A stretch of 7,211 nucleotides of DNA from CAZDHT01 sp964505325 (GTDB lineage Bacteria; Planctomycetota; PUPC01): the NCBI GenBank assembly GCA_964505325.1, contig CAZDHT010000264.1, positions 1-7,211 on the forward strand, in the 5' to 3' direction. A model generated the notes under the pieces. It saw only the letters and a list, made by a program, of their open reading frames with translations. It did no database searches and was not told the DNA's origin. Shown here one piece after another: positions 6,952-7,211 of the stretch. Both the position numbers and the translations under genes were made by a program. Each line of letters starts with the position of its first letter. The first letter of the stretch is position 1.

Positions 6952-7004
6952 GTTTACACTTTTCTAGAATACCAGAATACTAGAATACTAGAAAAGTGTA
7001 AACC
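6951..7004. repeat. 17-bp perfect inverted repeat enclosing an octamer array
   Basis: GGTTTACACTTTTCTAG (6951-6967) is the exact reverse complement of CTAGAAAAGTGTAAACC (6988-7004), with a 20-base loop. The loop and inner arm ends are built from octamers: TAGAATAC (6965-6972), CAGAATAC (6973-6980), TAGAATAC (6981-6988), then the diverged TAGAAAAG. As RNA it would form a long hairpin, but neither side is followed by a T-run, so it is not a canonical intrinsic terminator. Because the arms are symmetric, each strand carries TTTACA with a -10-like hexamer 17 bases on (TATTCT at 6974-6979 on the minus strand, towards the lyase-like gene). It could be a short mobile or dispersed repeat, or a dyad binding site. 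Confidence 0.9.
6974..7002 (-). promoter_or_regulatory. Possible promoter within the palindrome, facing the lyase-like gene
   Basis: The minus strand has TTTACA (6997-7002; five of six -35 matches), a 17-base spacer and TATTCT (6974-6979; four of six -10 matches). The start site would be near 6967, leaving about 75 bases to the GTG at 6891 or about 250 to the one at 6714. It is consensus-based only and may be a by-product of the repeat. Confidence 0.25.
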
Positions 7005-7043
7005 ACAGCGTGAATGAATGAGTGGATACTCCGAACGGGGGCC

Positions 7044-7210
7044 ATTGAACTCCATGCAGTAGAGGGAAACGCAGGCAGGAAAGGTAGAGATGCTTCGCTT
7101 CGCTCAGCATGACAGAATGTATGCACTCGTAGGGAGTTATGTCATTCTGAGCGTCAGCGAAGAATCTCTTGGCTCGATCCTGTAATTCCATTACCAACAT
7201 GGAGTTCAAT
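7044..7210. mobile_element. MITE-like composite palindromic element (no transposase)
   Basis: Outer arms are a perfect 13-bp inverted pair: ATTGAACTCCATG (7044-7056) and CATGGAGTTCAAT (7198-7210). Inner arms are an imperfect pair at 7086-7114 and 7140-7169 (29 and 30 bases, two substitutions plus a small indel), carrying the GTCATTCTGAGCG...AGCGAAGAATCT core. The spacers between outer and inner arms are 29 and 28 bases and the central loop is 25 bases, so the whole 167 bp is close to symmetric. I recognise the inner core from general knowledge as a sequence recurring in many environmental bacterial genomes. There is no ORF of substance. Flanking target duplications cannot be judged because the right end is one base from the window edge. 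Confidence 0.7.
7069..7079 (+). repeat. Direct repeat copy 2 (ACGCAGGCAGG)
   Basis: Second perfect copy of the 11-mer at 6941-6951, located in the left spacer of the composite palindrome, 128 bases downstream of copy 1. Confidence 0.7.
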
Positions 7211-7211
7211 A

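Larger units (their letters stand above)
6892..7211. other. Non-coding, repeat-rich stretch
   Basis: About 320 bases without a credible gene. It is markedly less GC-rich than the coding DNA and contains the two palindromic structures, the 11-mer pair and a short TGAATGAATGA run (7011-7021). The open frames crossing it read only through repeat sequence and have no ribosome binding site or recognisable domain. Confidence 0.75.

Noticed and set aside
6965..6996. CRISPR-like repeat array
   Set aside because: The octamers are contiguous with no spacers, so this is a microsatellite-type repeat.
6951..7004. Intrinsic transcription terminator
   Set aside because: The stem is long, but neither strand has a T-run after the second arm and the loop is 20 bases.
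5374..7017. 547-codon plus-strand frame opposite the lyase-like gene
   Set aside because: It runs through the non-coding palindrome at its end and has shadow-type composition; the minus-strand protein has far better protein character.
6988..7209. 73-codon minus-strand frame in the tail
   Set aside because: It translates the two arms of the MITE-like palindrome and has no ribosome binding site or conserved domain.

Overview
The window is 7.2 kb of GC-rich bacterial DNA with four complete protein genes, one truncated gene and a repeat-rich non-coding tail. No rRNA, tRNA, CRISPR array or transposase gene is visible. High third-position GC, a tail full of short palindromic repeats and a degenerate hexanucleotide array between two genes suggest an environmental bacterium of the Planctomycetota, Hydrogenedentota or Armatimonadota type. 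That placement is an impression from sequence style, not a demonstrated assignment.

Left part (1-1552, minus strand): a histidine biosynthesis operon. hisD (histidinol dehydrogenase, last step) is followed by hisC (histidinol-phosphate aminotransferase), of which only the first 44 codons are inside the window. The gap between hisD and hisC is filled entirely by a run of CTC[GTC]T[AG] hexamers, and the repeat itself appears to supply the only Shine-Dalgarno-like GAG before hisC.

Middle (1553-4446): a compact 120-bp divergent promoter region separates hisD from a plus-strand two-gene operon. This encodes the two subunits of a TldD/TldE(PmbA)-type metalloprotease. The first gene carries the HExxxH zinc motif and the second lacks it, as expected for the heterodimer. 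The two genes overlap by ATGA and are translationally coupled.

Right part (4456-6714 or 6891, minus strand): a large uncharacterised protein converges on pmbA with only 9 bp between the stop codons. Its sequence suggests a helical toroid-like N-terminal half and a beta-rich C-terminal half, resembling polysaccharide-lyase or heparinase-type architecture. The function is not established.

Tail (about 6892-7211): non-coding. It holds a 17-bp perfect inverted repeat enclosing an octamer array, and a second MITE-like composite palindrome (7044-7210) built around the GTCATTCTGAGC-type core. The strongest candidates for something undescribed are these repeat structures and the large toroid-like protein. 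No new multi-gene system is convincingly visible.
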